The notes: generated by a model not told the origin, from the sequence alone. 20,197 nt of DNA from JBBQFD01 sp038321575 (GCA_038321575.1 JBBQFD010000012.1:1-20197); one strand, 5' to 3'; numbered from the stretch's first letter, positions 8,182 through 14,958 are shown. Made by a program: numbers and translations.

Positions 8182-9032
8182 ATAATCACTCCTTTTTTTA
8201 TATTATGATATTCATTATAAACTTCATTTTTACTTATTTTTCTTTCTTTAGCAACTATTTTTATAGCTTCCATATCTTTGTATCCTTCTTTGATGTATAA
8301 GTTGACATGTTGGATTATCGTCAACTCATCGTAACTAATATCTTCCTTATTGCCTTCAATTACAATAACTATTTCACCCTTTACGTTTTTTGTTTGTTCA
8401 ATTATGTTTGAAACAGTGTCTCGGTAGACTTCTTCAAATTTCTTACTTATTTCCCGGGAAATACTAATTGAGCGATTTCCTAATATTTCTAAGATGTTTT
8501 CAAGGGTTTTAGTCAGGCGATGAGGTGATTCATAAAAAATGATTGTGGCTTTTTCTTTTTTTAAATTTTCTAGTTCATTTTTTCTTTTTGTTTCCTTATT
8601 ACTTAAAAATCCATAAAAAATAAATGGCATTGGTGTTAGCCCAGACATTGTAAGTGCAGGAATTAACGCTGTTGCACCTGGCAAACTAACAACATTGTAA
8701 CCCTCAGCAATAACAAAGCGAGCTAACTCATAACCGGGATCACTAATTACTGGAGTTCCGCGATCGGTTACTAGCCCAACGTTTTCACCGTTTTTTAGAT
8801 ATGTTATTATTTTGTTTTTATTAGTTATTTCATTATGTTCATGATTAGCAATTAATTTCTTCTTTATTTCTAAATGATTAAGTAATTGAGCCGTTACTCT
8901 TGTGTCTTCTGAAAAAACAACTGCGACTTCACCTAAAATTTTAATTGCGCGCAAGGTTATATCTTCCATATTACCAATTGGCGTTGGAATTAAATATAAA
9001 GTTGCAGTATTATTGTAACTTTTTTGAGACAT
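8178..9032 (-). CDS. rsmI: 16S rRNA (cytidine1402-2'-O)-methyltransferase
   Basis: RsmI (YabC in Bacillus) 2'-O-methylates C1402 in the decoding centre of 16S rRNA using SAM. The 284-residue product is a full-length tetrapyrrole-methylase-fold protein: LIPTPIGNMEDITLRA (14-29), SEDTRVTAQLL (41-51), GTPVISDPG (92-100), LPGATALIPAL and FYESPHRL (166-173). AGGGTGAT precedes the ATG. It lies between trmN and pth with a 9-bp gap upstream and a 4-bp overlap downstream. Codons 190-195 contain a perfect 16-bp Noc-binding-type palindrome (see the separate entry). It uses the G+C-rich codons TCC and CGG, which look unusual for this AT-rich gene. Confidence 0.96.
   Translation of the reverse strand: MSQKSYNNTATLYLIPTPIGNMEDITLRAIKILGEVAVVFSEDTRVTAQLLNHLEIKKKLIANHEHNEITNKNKIITYLKNGENVGLVTDRGTPVISDPGYELARFVIAEGYNVVSLPGATALIPALTMSGLTPMPFIFYGFLSNKETKRKNELENLKKEKATIIFYESPHRLTKTLENILEILGNRSISISREISKKFEEVYRDTVSNIIEQTKNVKGEIVIVIEGNKEDISYDELTIIQHVNLYIKEGYKDMEAIKIVAKERKISKNEVYNEYHNIKKGVII
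8448..8463. promoter_or_regulatory. Perfect Noc-binding-site palindrome inside rsmI
   Basis: TATTTCCCGGGAAATA is identical at all 16 positions to the Noc-binding site (NBS) consensus known from Bacillus. In Bacillus, Noc sites are spread over the chromosome and often lie inside genes, where Noc spreads with CTP and blocks division over the nucleoid. The match is seen directly; that this organism has Noc is inferred. Confidence 0.65.
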
Positions 9033-9041
9033 GATATCACC

Positions 9042-9761
9042 CTATTCAAAATATTTTTTTATCTGTTCTGTATATTCACCATTTTTATCGTGGCTATATA
9101 TAGGATTAAGGATTTTTAAACCTGGTTTCCCGTTTTTTCGACCTTCAACCAGCAATATATTAGCATCTTTATCACTTTTAGGATACACTAATTGAATTTT
9201 TTTAGGTTCAATGTTATTAATACGCATTAATTCAATAATTTCTACCAAACGGTCTGGACGGTTAACCATCGCTATAATACCATTATTTTTTAAGAGTTTT
9301 TTACTTATTTTAAAGATATCATCTAAATTTAACATGACTTCGTGTCGGGCAATAGTCTTATATTCGCTATCATTTATATTTGAATTTTCATTTACTTTAA
9401 AAAAAGGTGGATTACACATAATAATATCGAATGAGTCTGTTTCCCACGTGTCATATATTATCTTAATATCTCCATTTATAATGTTAATTTGTTTGCCAAG
9501 ATTATTTATATCAACGCTCTTAATTGCAAGATCAAAAACATCCTTTTGTATCTCAACACCGGTTATTAATGCGTCAGTTTTAGTTGATAAGATCAGTGGT
9601 ATTGGTGCGTTACCGCAGCCAATATCAAGAATTCTCTTTGTTGTTAAATTTAAAGTAACAAAGTTAGGTAAAAGTATTGAATCTAAAGAGAAATTAAACA
9701 TTTGTGTGTTTTGTAAAATCTTGAGGTTTTTGTACCCTAATAAGTAATTAATTTCTTCCAT
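9042..9761 (-). CDS. tRNA1(Val) (adenine37-N6)-methyltransferase-like protein (YabB/TrmN6 family)
   Basis: This is a SAM-dependent N6-adenine methyltransferase of the YabB/TrmN6 family, which in E. coli modifies A37 of tRNA1-Val. The 239 residues include MFNFSLDSILLPNF (21-34), typical of the family, SAM motif I DIGCGNAPIP (46-55), and NPPFF (117-121), the catalytic motif of N6-adenine methylases. Its position between ricT and rsmI is that of yabB in Bacillus, but yabA upstream and the GIY-YIG gene yazA downstream are missing. The ATG at 9761 follows the ricT stop by one base and has only a distant GAGG, so it probably depends on coupling to ricT. The family is clear; the exact tRNA target is not shown. 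Confidence 0.88.
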   Translation of the reverse strand: MEEINYLLGYKNLKILQNTQMFNFSLDSILLPNFVTLNLTTKRILDIGCGNAPIPLILSTKTDALITGVEIQKDVFDLAIKSVDINNLGKQINIINGDIKIIYDTWETDSFDIIMCNPPFFKVNENSNINDSEYKTIARHEVMLNLDDIFKISKKLLKNNGIIAMVNRPDRLVEIIELMRINNIEPKKIQLVYPKSDKDANILLVEGRKNGKPGLKILNPIYSHDKNGEYTEQIKKYFE

Positions 9762-9762
9762 T

Positions 9763-10545
9763 TTAGTTTATTTTTTCCTCAATTACGCCAATTTCTGGCA
9801 CACTAACTCTGACTTTCTTTTGAAGGATATCTAGACCTATTACAACACCTTCACCTTTAGCAGTTTTATAGTTACTGCCGATATTCGGTAAGTCTTGTCG
9901 ACATTCTTTATAACATTCATCTTCATATTTTAAACAACATAACAAACGACCACATAATCCATTAATTTTAGTTGGATTTAGAGCTATATTTTGATTTTTT
10001 GCCATGTTAATTGATACTGCATCAAAATCATTTAAGAATTTATTACAACATAAGCAACGCCCACAAGGACCTACCCCACCGACTTCTCTTGCTTTATCGC
10101 GAACGCCTACTTGTCTAAGTTCTATTCTGGTGTGATATATCGACGCTAATTCTTTAGCCAAAGCTCTAAAATCAACACGATTATCTGACAAAAAATGAAA
10201 CATCAGTTGTGATCTATCAAAAGTATACTCTGCTTTAATCACTTGCATGTTTAATTTATATTTTTCTACTAATTCACGACACTTTTGAGTGGCGGTTTTA
10301 GCGTCCTTTATATTTTCAAGATAATCTTCGTAATCCCTTTTACTTGCTATTCTAATTACATACTTTAATGGCCCATGTAATTTTTCTTCCGCTAATTTTG
10401 TAATATCTGTTTCGACAAAACCGAATTGGACACCTCTTTCAGTTTCAACGATAACTTGATCGCCTTTTCTTATATCTAAGCGATCAGGCGAGAAATAATA
10501 TATTCTTGTTTTTATATCAAAAGATACACCTACTACATCAAACAT
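9763..10545 (-). CDS. ricT: RicT (YaaT) PSP1-domain protein of the RNase Y specificity complex
   Basis: In B. subtilis RicT joins RicA and RicF in an iron-sulphur complex that directs RNase Y to its mRNA targets. ATG at 10545 is chosen because AGGAGG lies eight bases before it; a TTG six codons upstream would cover that site. The 260 residues contain the PSP1 core and a cysteine-rich pattern: Cys161, 164, 166 and 167 (CGRCLCC), Cys198, 203 and 204 (CGRLLCC), and Cys211 and 215. These are candidate cluster ligands. It overlaps the holB stop by 8 bp, and its ribosome-binding site lies inside holB. The holB-ricT-yabB order is as in Bacillus, but yabA is absent. RicA and RicF are not in this window. 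Confidence 0.93.
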   Translation of the reverse strand: MFDVVGVSFDIKTRIYYFSPDRLDIRKGDQVIVETERGVQFGFVETDITKLAEEKLHGPLKYVIRIASKRDYEDYLENIKDAKTATQKCRELVEKYKLNMQVIKAEYTFDRSQLMFHFLSDNRVDFRALAKELASIYHTRIELRQVGVRDKAREVGGVGPCGRCLCCNKFLNDFDAVSINMAKNQNIALNPTKINGLCGRLLCCLKYEDECYKECRQDLPNIGSNYKTAKGEGVVIGLDILQKKVRVSVPEIGVIEEKIN

Positions 10546-11512
10546 TGTTGGTTCCTCCTTCAAACATAATAATTAATTTATCCATTAAAAGATTATTATT
10601 AATATTAGTTTTGATTTTTTCCTTTAGTTTAAGAATTGCTTTAAGTTTATCACAAATATCATTAACATTGTTTTTTTCTGCTATGATTTTTATATTTTCT
10701 TTACAATTTATGAAAGTCTCTACCTCAGCATTTAACAATGAATTCAATATGTCTTTATAGTATAATGTCATGATTTCAAAACCGACTAACAATAAATCCT
10801 TATCAACAAAATAATTATTCCAAATTTTTTGTAAGTATAAATGGGTGTCTTTCTTATTTTCTTCATAATAATTTATAAAGTTGGTAACTTTGTTCAATAT
10901 TTCAACTATTTTTTCATTATTAAATTCCTTGGTTTGGCGGTTATTGTTTAAAATATTTTTTATATTCATTAATGTTTGCTCATCATCTGATAACTTGGTA
11001 TCCGTTGCAATTTTCGCAAAAGGAATCAATTGACAACGACTACGTATTGTTTCGATAATTTGATAGATATTATCCGTAATTAAAATAGCCACAATATTAT
11101 CCTCTGGTTCTTCTAAAAACTTTAAAATTGAATTAGCAGCTTGATCATTCAAACATTCAGCATTATTAATTACGTAAACTTTTTTATCACTTTCAACAGC
11201 TTTTTTGCTAAACTCTTTTTGTAAATCAGACAGTTGGTCTTTTTTAATCCATAATCCGTCTGGATTAATAATTTTTATTTCTGGGAAATTACCACTAGCA
11301 ATTCTCGTGCAATATTTACAATTATTGTCACTACCTATTTTATAGTGATGCTTAGGGCAGAGTAAATACTTTGCAAAAGCTAATGCCATTTCTTCTTTAT
11401 TTATATAGCCATTGCTTTCAAAAAGATAAGCATGTGAAAAGCGGCCTTTTAATCCTGCATTATATAGCATTTTATAAGCGATTGGTTGAATATTTTTATA
11501 TTCTTCTAACAT
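10538..11512 (-). CDS. holB: DNA polymerase III delta' subunit
   Basis: Delta' is the stator subunit of the clamp loader that places the beta clamp on primed DNA. The 324 residues start with a delta'-type N-terminus (FSHAYLFES), lack a P-loop as expected for this subunit, and keep zinc-site-like cysteines (Cys52, 65, 68), LKFLEEPEDN (130-139) and the SRC motif (158-160). AGAGGTGAG lies before the ATG, 18 bp after recR. The stop is TGA, one of the codons showing that UGA is not tryptophan here. In Bacillus, bofA, tmk and others lie between recR and holB; none is present. It is co-transcribed with dnaX, which encodes the motor subunit of the same complex. Confidence 0.92.
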   Translation of the reverse strand: MLEEYKNIQPIAYKMLYNAGLKGRFSHAYLFESNGYINKEEMALAFAKYLLCPKHHYKIGSDNNCKYCTRIASGNFPEIKIINPDGLWIKKDQLSDLQKEFSKKAVESDKKVYVINNAECLNDQAANSILKFLEEPEDNIVAILITDNIYQIIETIRSRCQLIPFAKIATDTKLSDDEQTLMNIKNILNNNRQTKEFNNEKIVEILNKVTNFINYYEENKKDTHLYLQKIWNNYFVDKDLLLVGFEIMTLYYKDILNSLLNAEVETFINCKENIKIIAEKNNVNDICDKLKAILKLKEKIKTNINNNLLMDKLIIMFEGGTNNV

Positions 11513-11530
11513 CTTCTCACCTCTTATGCT

Positions 11531-12130
11531 CTATGATATTGTTTTTCTGTCCTCTAAAGCCATTTCTAGTGTTAGAGCGTCAATATATTCCATATCTGCT
11601 CCAAGTGGTACTCCGTGGGCTATTTTTGATACTATAACACCCATGCCTGATATCTTTTTTAATATATATAAAGCGGTTGTTTCTCCCTCGATACTAGGTG
11701 AAACAGCAATTATTACTTCTTTTGTTTCTTCATCTTTAATTCTTTTAATTAAAGAGTTTATGTTTATATCATCTGGATTTTTACCATCTAAAGGTGATAT
11801 GAGACCTCCTAATACATGATATGTTCCATGGAAACTACCAACTTTTTCAAGTGATATAACGTTTTTGGGTGATTCTACCACACATATTGTGTGATGATCA
11901 CGAGATTTGTCTTTACATATTTCACATAAATCATTTTCAGATAAACTATTACATCTACTACATCTCATAATTTTTGTCTTTACATCTTTAATAGATTCAG
12001 CAAACAATATTGTAATGTCATCGTCTAGTTCAAGTGACGCTAAAGCCAGCCTTTCAGCTGTTTTCTCACCAATACCTGGTAATTTTTTATAACATTCAAT
12101 TAGATTCTTAATTGTTTTTGGATAATTCAT
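11531..12130 (-). CDS. recR: Recombination mediator RecR
   Basis: RecR works with RecO (and RecF) to load RecA on single-stranded gaps. The 199-residue length is typical. LPGIGEKTAERLA (17-29) is the helix-hairpin-helix, Cys57, 60, 69 and 72 form the zinc finger, and ICVVES followed by VSPSIEGETTALYI forms the Toprim domain. ATG at 12130 starts one base after the ybaB stop. The open frame continues 26 codons further into ybaB, but the family N-terminus (MNYP.TI..LI) fixes this start. The ribosome-binding site is weak, so coupling to ybaB is likely. dnaX-ybaB-recR is a widely conserved cluster. Confidence 0.96.
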   Translation of the reverse strand: MNYPKTIKNLIECYKKLPGIGEKTAERLALASLELDDDITILFAESIKDVKTKIMRCSRCNSLSENDLCEICKDKSRDHHTICVVESPKNVISLEKVGSFHGTYHVLGGLISPLDGKNPDDININSLIKRIKDEETKEVIIAVSPSIEGETTALYILKKISGMGVIVSKIAHGVPLGADMEYIDALTLEMALEDRKTIS

Positions 12131-12131
12131 A

Positions 12132-12428
12132 TTAAAATAACCCCGGCATTCCTTGTGTGTATTTGCCAAGTTTTTGTTCAATATCAGCATTAATCTTTTG
12201 ATTTGCATCTTTTAAAGCTATTATTAACATATCTTGTACCATTTCAATCTCTTCTTTATCTAATTGATCTTTATTGATATTAATAGTAGTTACTTCTTTA
12301 TTTCCCATAACTTTAACGGCTACAAAAGATGATTTTCCTTCATAAACAGTATTATTAATAGCTTCTTTAGCGCTCATCATTTCTTTTTGTAATTGTTGGG
12401 CTTGTTTCATCATTGCTTGGATATTCAT
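12132..12428 (-). CDS. ybaB: YbaB/EbfC nucleoid-associated protein
   Basis: YbaB/EbfC proteins are small dimeric DNA-binding proteins, shaped like tweezers, that act on nucleoid organisation. The 98-residue product starts MNIQAMMKQAQQLQKEM, the methionine- and glutamine-rich helix typical of the family, followed by the beta region (VKVMGNKEVTTI) and the C-terminal helix. AGAGGG precedes the ATG. It lies between dnaX and recR, 15 bp from dnaX and one base from recR, as in most bacteria. Its precise role is unknown even where it has been studied. Confidence 0.94.
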   Translation of the reverse strand: MNIQAMMKQAQQLQKEMMSAKEAINNTVYEGKSSFVAVKVMGNKEVTTININKDQLDKEEIEMVQDMLIIALKDANQKINADIEQKLGKYTQGMPGLF

Positions 12429-12443
12429 ATATATCCCTCTTTT

Positions 12444-14153
12444 CTATTTATAATTAACTATATTCCCAAACATGTTAGCAATCTCATCATCATTTTTTAT
12501 TTTATTTGATTCCGCTTGTTTTTTGGCGAATATTTGAATATTAACTGCTTCTTCAATATATTTGTATTGTTTAGTTTTAGAATTAAATTCTTTTTTAATC
12601 GTGATCCATTCATCAGCGTTTACAGCGATTACCTTAAATTTATTATCACATATTTTACCAATAGCATCTTCGATTAATAATAAATTATCGTTAAAAGTTT
12701 CTGCAGAAAATTTATCGTTAAAAACATATATTAATTGATTGTTACCACAGGCTTTTAACTCTCCATCTAAAATTAAAGTAGCCACTTTAGAATATTTTGG
12801 GTTCAAAATCATAGTTCTGATTTCATCTAATGCGAGTTTTGTTTCGCACATTTTTTTCTTATTAAAATCAGCTAGCGCATTATTGATTCTAAGCTCTTTA
12901 ATTCTGTTAAAATCATCCAAATCAGGAGTTTGGGGTTCTGTTTTTTGAGTTAGTAACTTACTATCGTTTTTTTTGTTTTCAGGTATTTCATTAATAGTTT
13001 TTTCCTTTATATTAGTTGGTATTTTAACATCATTTGGTGTTTCTGTATCTATAACACTAACTACTTGCTTTATTGGTAATTCTTCGTTACTTAATTGAAT
13101 CAATACCAATTCCATAATAATCTTAGGATTATTAGAATTTTTCATATCAATAAGCGAACTATTAAACGTTTGAATTAGATTCAATAATTTACTAGCGCTA
13201 ACATTGTCACTCAATTCTTTGTATAAATCTGTATCATCACTTATTTCACCAAAATAATTTGGAACAGTTTTATATAAAAGTATATTTCTAAGAAACATAA
13301 TAATTTCATCAGTCAATTTTGAGAAATTTTTACCGTTTGAATTATATTTTTCTAAATTCTGAAAAAGAAATTTTAATTCGTTTTTTAAAATAGCATCAAT
13401 AAATTCTTTTAATTCATTTTGCGTTAATGTACCGTTAACTTCGTGTACATCATTAAGCGTTATCCTTTCATCAGCATAAGCTGATGATTGATCTAAAACA
13501 CTAATAGAATCACGCATACTACCATCTGACAATCTTGCAATTTCCATTAAAACTCTATCTTCCACGATGAATTTCTCACCATTAGCTATTTTTTTAAGGT
13601 TATTTACGATTTTTTGATCACCTATCTTCTTAAAATCAAAACGTTGACATCTAGATAGGATGGTTACAGGTATTTTTTGGGGATCAGTAGTCGCTAATAT
13701 GAATATTACATGTGCTGGCGGTTCTTCTAAGGTCTTTAAAAGGGCATTAAACGCTCCAATTGTCATCATATGGACTTCATCTATAATATAAATTTTATAT
13801 TTGCTAGTAGCTGGCACTAAATTTACTTTACTTTTCAGTTCTCTTATCTCATCTACCCCATTATTTGATGCAGCATCGATCTCAATTATGTCTGTTGTTT
13901 GTCGTTTGTCAATTTGTGTACAACTGACACACTTATTACATGGTAAAAGATCATTTAATTCTGTGCAATTGATGGTTTTTGCCAAGATTTTAGCTACACT
14001 TGTTTTTCCAGTTCCTCTTGGGCCGGCAAACAAATAAGCATGATTCAACTTATTGTTTAATATTTCGTTTTTTAATGTCTTTATAATTACATCTTGTCCA
14101 GTTACTTCATCGAAATTATTAGGTCGATATTTCCTATATAATGCTTGATACAT
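12444..14153 (-). CDS. dnaX: DNA polymerase III tau subunit (possibly also gamma)
   Basis: DnaX is the ATPase motor of the clamp loader; the full-length tau form also binds the polymerase and helicase. The 569 residues include RKYRPNNFDEVTGQ (7-20), Walker A GPRGTGKT (44-51), zinc cysteines (63, 72, 75, 78), DEVHMM (125-130) and SRC (167-169). The collar domain ends near 360, followed by a charged linker (about 360-420) and a C-terminal tau-specific domain. Codons 394-396 (AAA AAA AAC) lie in the linker in a run of eight A, and a -1 shift there would meet a stop one codon later, leaving about 397 residues. GAGG precedes the ATG at 14153. It appears to head an operon reaching at least to pth. 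Confidence 0.96.
   Translation of the reverse strand: MYQALYRKYRPNNFDEVTGQDVIIKTLKNEILNNKLNHAYLFAGPRGTGKTSVAKILAKTINCTELNDLLPCNKCVSCTQIDKRQTTDIIEIDAASNNGVDEIRELKSKVNLVPATSKYKIYIIDEVHMMTIGAFNALLKTLEEPPAHVIFILATTDPQKIPVTILSRCQRFDFKKIGDQKIVNNLKKIANGEKFIVEDRVLMEIARLSDGSMRDSISVLDQSSAYADERITLNDVHEVNGTLTQNELKEFIDAILKNELKFLFQNLEKYNSNGKNFSKLTDEIIMFLRNILLYKTVPNYFGEISDDTDLYKELSDNVSASKLLNLIQTFNSSLIDMKNSNNPKIIMELVLIQLSNEELPIKQVVSVIDTETPNDVKIPTNIKEKTINEIPENKKNDSKLLTQKTEPQTPDLDDFNRIKELRINNALADFNKKKMCETKLALDEIRTMILNPKYSKVATLILDGELKACGNNQLIYVFNDKFSAETFNDNLLLIEDAIGKICDNKFKVIAVNADEWITIKKEFNSKTKQYKYIEEAVNIQIFAKKQAESNKIKNDDEIANMFGNIVNYK
12961..12974 (-). other. Candidate -1 frameshift/slippage site in dnaX
   Basis: On the minus strand eight A (12974-12967) then C contain A AAA AAC in the correct frame (12972 | 12971-12969 | 12968-12966). 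After a -1 slip the next codons are CGA TAG (12966-12961). A short TAGTAA/TTACTA dyad follows. No Shine-Dalgarno-like stimulator is seen at the usual spacing upstream; AAAGGA lies about 35 nt away. Known bacterial dnaX genes use such sites to make gamma. Use here is inferred. Confidence 0.5.
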
Positions 14154-14176
14154 TCTAATCGCCTCACAGTAATATA

Positions 14177-14205
14177 ATTATAACATTATTGATTATATAA
14201 TAAAA
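14177..14205 (-). promoter_or_regulatory. Possible promoter of dnaX
   Basis: A perfect -10 TATAAT (14182-14177) lies about 24 bp before the dnaX start. At 17-bp spacing the -35 would be TTTTAT, a poor match, partly inside the hairpin after tadA. The region is very AT-rich, so the -10 may be chance. Confidence 0.4.
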
Positions 14206-14231
14206 GGAATTAATTTTTATTAATTCCTTTT
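14202..14231 (-). terminator. AT-rich hairpin at the end of tadA
   Basis: A perfect 12-bp inverted repeat (arms 14202-14213 and 14220-14231, 6-base loop) covers the tadA stop TAA (14222-14220). On the minus strand the 3' arm ends in four T. Its low G+C stem makes termination uncertain; partial read-through into dnaX is plausible. Confidence 0.55.
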
Positions 14232-14666
14232 ATCTTTGAAAAAATTCTTAAGTAATTTTTGTGATTTCTTGTCACAGATTCCCTTTAAAACTTTAACATT
14301 GTGATTATTCTTCTTATTTTCAAATATATTTTCAATACTGTTAATAAAACCAAATTTTGTACTATCGCTGGCGTAAACTAGTTTACTAATTCGTGATTGA
14401 ATAATTGCTCCCGAACACATTAAACACGGTTCTAATGTAACATATAATGTACAATCGTCAAGATGCCAGCTTTTTAATTTACGACAAGCCTTCTCAATTA
14501 CAATGATTTCTGCATGTCTAGTTGCCATTTGTTTAACCTCTTTACTATTATGTGCACGAGCTATTATCTTATTATCCTTAACAATAACGGCGCCAACGGG
14601 TACATCCCCTTGATTAAACGATATTTGTGCTTCTTTCAAAGCTTCTAACATATATTTTTCTTCCAT
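14220..14666 (-). CDS. tadA: tRNA-specific adenosine deaminase
   Basis: TadA converts A34 to inosine in the anticodon of tRNA-Arg(ACG). The start at 14666 (MEEKYMLEALKEA) has GGAG before it and gives 148 residues; the frame is open for 29 more codons, but those lie over the SRP RNA gene and are not coding. Zinc and catalytic motifs are HAE (51-53) and PCLMC (80-84). It begins 15 bp after the T-run of the SRP RNA terminator, and no separate promoter is seen, so it may depend on read-through from the SRP RNA promoter. In B. subtilis tadA lies before the SRP RNA gene; here the order is reversed. Confidence 0.95.
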   Translation of the reverse strand: MEEKYMLEALKEAQISFNQGDVPVGAVIVKDNKIIARAHNSKEVKQMATRHAEIIVIEKACRKLKSWHLDDCTLYVTLEPCLMCSGAIIQSRISKLVYASDSTKFGFINSIENIFENKKNNHNVKVLKGICDKKSQKLLKNFFKDKRN

Positions 14667-14681
14667 ATTATCTCCACTCAT

Positions 14682-14761
14682 AAAAAAAGACACACACATA
14701 TAGAGGATCTTATGGCTGCTACCTTCCGATCCTGACCAGGTTTGAACGTACATGTTGTGTC
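14682..14761 (-). ncRNA. ffs: Signal recognition particle RNA, short 4.5S type, with its terminator
   Basis: The minus strand from 14761 holds the conserved domain IV core: GGTCAGG, ATC, the GGAA tetraloop, GGT, AGCAG, CC (within about 14734-14709). The 5' GACACA pairs with the 3' TGTGTC, and about six more pairs follow after a single bulged G. The mature RNA is about 73 nt, ending near 14689. Seven T follow (14688-14682), so the terminal stem doubles as an intrinsic terminator. There is no Alu domain, unlike the roughly 270-nt Bacillus scRNA. It would bind Ffh and target membrane proteins co-translationally. Confidence 0.93.
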
Positions 14762-14767
14762 ATCTAC

Positions 14768-14796
14768 AATATATAACATTTGAAGAATTTAATCAA
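14768..14796 (-). promoter_or_regulatory. Promoter of the SRP RNA gene, overlapping a parS palindrome arm
   Basis: On the minus strand, -35 TTGATT (14796-14791), a 17-bp spacer and -10 TATATT (14773-14768) are followed 7 bp later by the RNA's first G (14761). The -35 box is exactly the distal six bases of the palindrome around parS site 1, next to the 16-bp core. Confidence 0.75.
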
Positions 14797-14812
14797 TGTT
14801 TCACGTGAAACA
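14797..14812. promoter_or_regulatory. parS site 1
   Basis: TGTTTCACGTGAAACA, identical to the ideal 16-bp parS. The perfect palindrome extends to 28 bp (14791-14818), with flank AATCAA on one side and its complement on the other. The outer arm forms the -35 box of the SRP RNA promoter. Confidence 0.95.
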
Positions 14813-14845
14813 TTGATTTTAGTTTAATCTTTCATTTAATATCTA

Positions 14846-14861
14846 TGTTTCACGTGAAACA
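14846..14861. promoter_or_regulatory. parS site 2
   Basis: Identical 16-bp parS core. The perfect palindrome extends to 34 bp (14837-14870), with flank TAATATCTA and its complement, the longest of the four. Confidence 0.95.
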
Positions 14862-14906
14862 TAGATATTATTTAATTTAAGCAATTGATTGAAGTGATTT
14901 ATTCAA

Positions 14907-14922
14907 TGTTTCACGTGAAACA
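14907..14922. promoter_or_regulatory. parS site 3
   Basis: Identical 16-bp parS core. The perfect palindrome extends to 32 bp (14899-14930), with flank TTATTCAA and its complement. Confidence 0.95.
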
Positions 14923-14933
14923 TTGAATAATAT

Positions 14934-14949
14934 TATTGCCCGGGAAATA
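14934..14949. promoter_or_regulatory. Noc-binding-site-like palindrome between parS sites 3 and 4
   Basis: TATTGCCCGGGAAATA matches the NBS consensus TATTTCCCGGGAAATA at 15 of 16 positions; the G at position 5 breaks the symmetry once. It lies 11 bp from the core of parS 3 and 9 bp from that of parS 4. Its G+C-rich centre stands out in this AT-rich spacer. Confidence 0.6.
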
Positions 14950-14958
14950 TATGTGCTA

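Noticed and set aside
9440..9455. CACGTG with partial parS flanks in the trmN-like gene
   Set aside because: About 10 of 16 positions match, no better than expected from sharing the CACGTG centre.
9211..9747. 178-codon open frame on the plus strand
   Set aside because: It lies antisense inside the clearly coding trmN-like gene, resembles no family and has no ribosome-binding site; a shadow frame.
11526..11819. 97-codon open frame on the plus strand
   Set aside because: Antisense to recR, whose motifs are intact; no supporting signal.
12131..12208. Longer recR start inside ybaB
   Set aside because: The 26 extra residues are an out-of-frame reading of the ybaB 3' end; RecR family N-termini start at MNYP.
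12840..12860. Second A-run in dnaX (AAG AAA AAA ATG) as a frameshift site
   Set aside because: The run does not form an X XXY YYZ heptamer in the zero frame, and it lies further into the tau domain than known sites.
14667..14753. Longer tadA start 29 codons upstream
   Set aside because: The extension lies over the SRP RNA gene, its sequence is unlike TadA N-termini, and the internal ATG at 14666 has a good ribosome-binding site.
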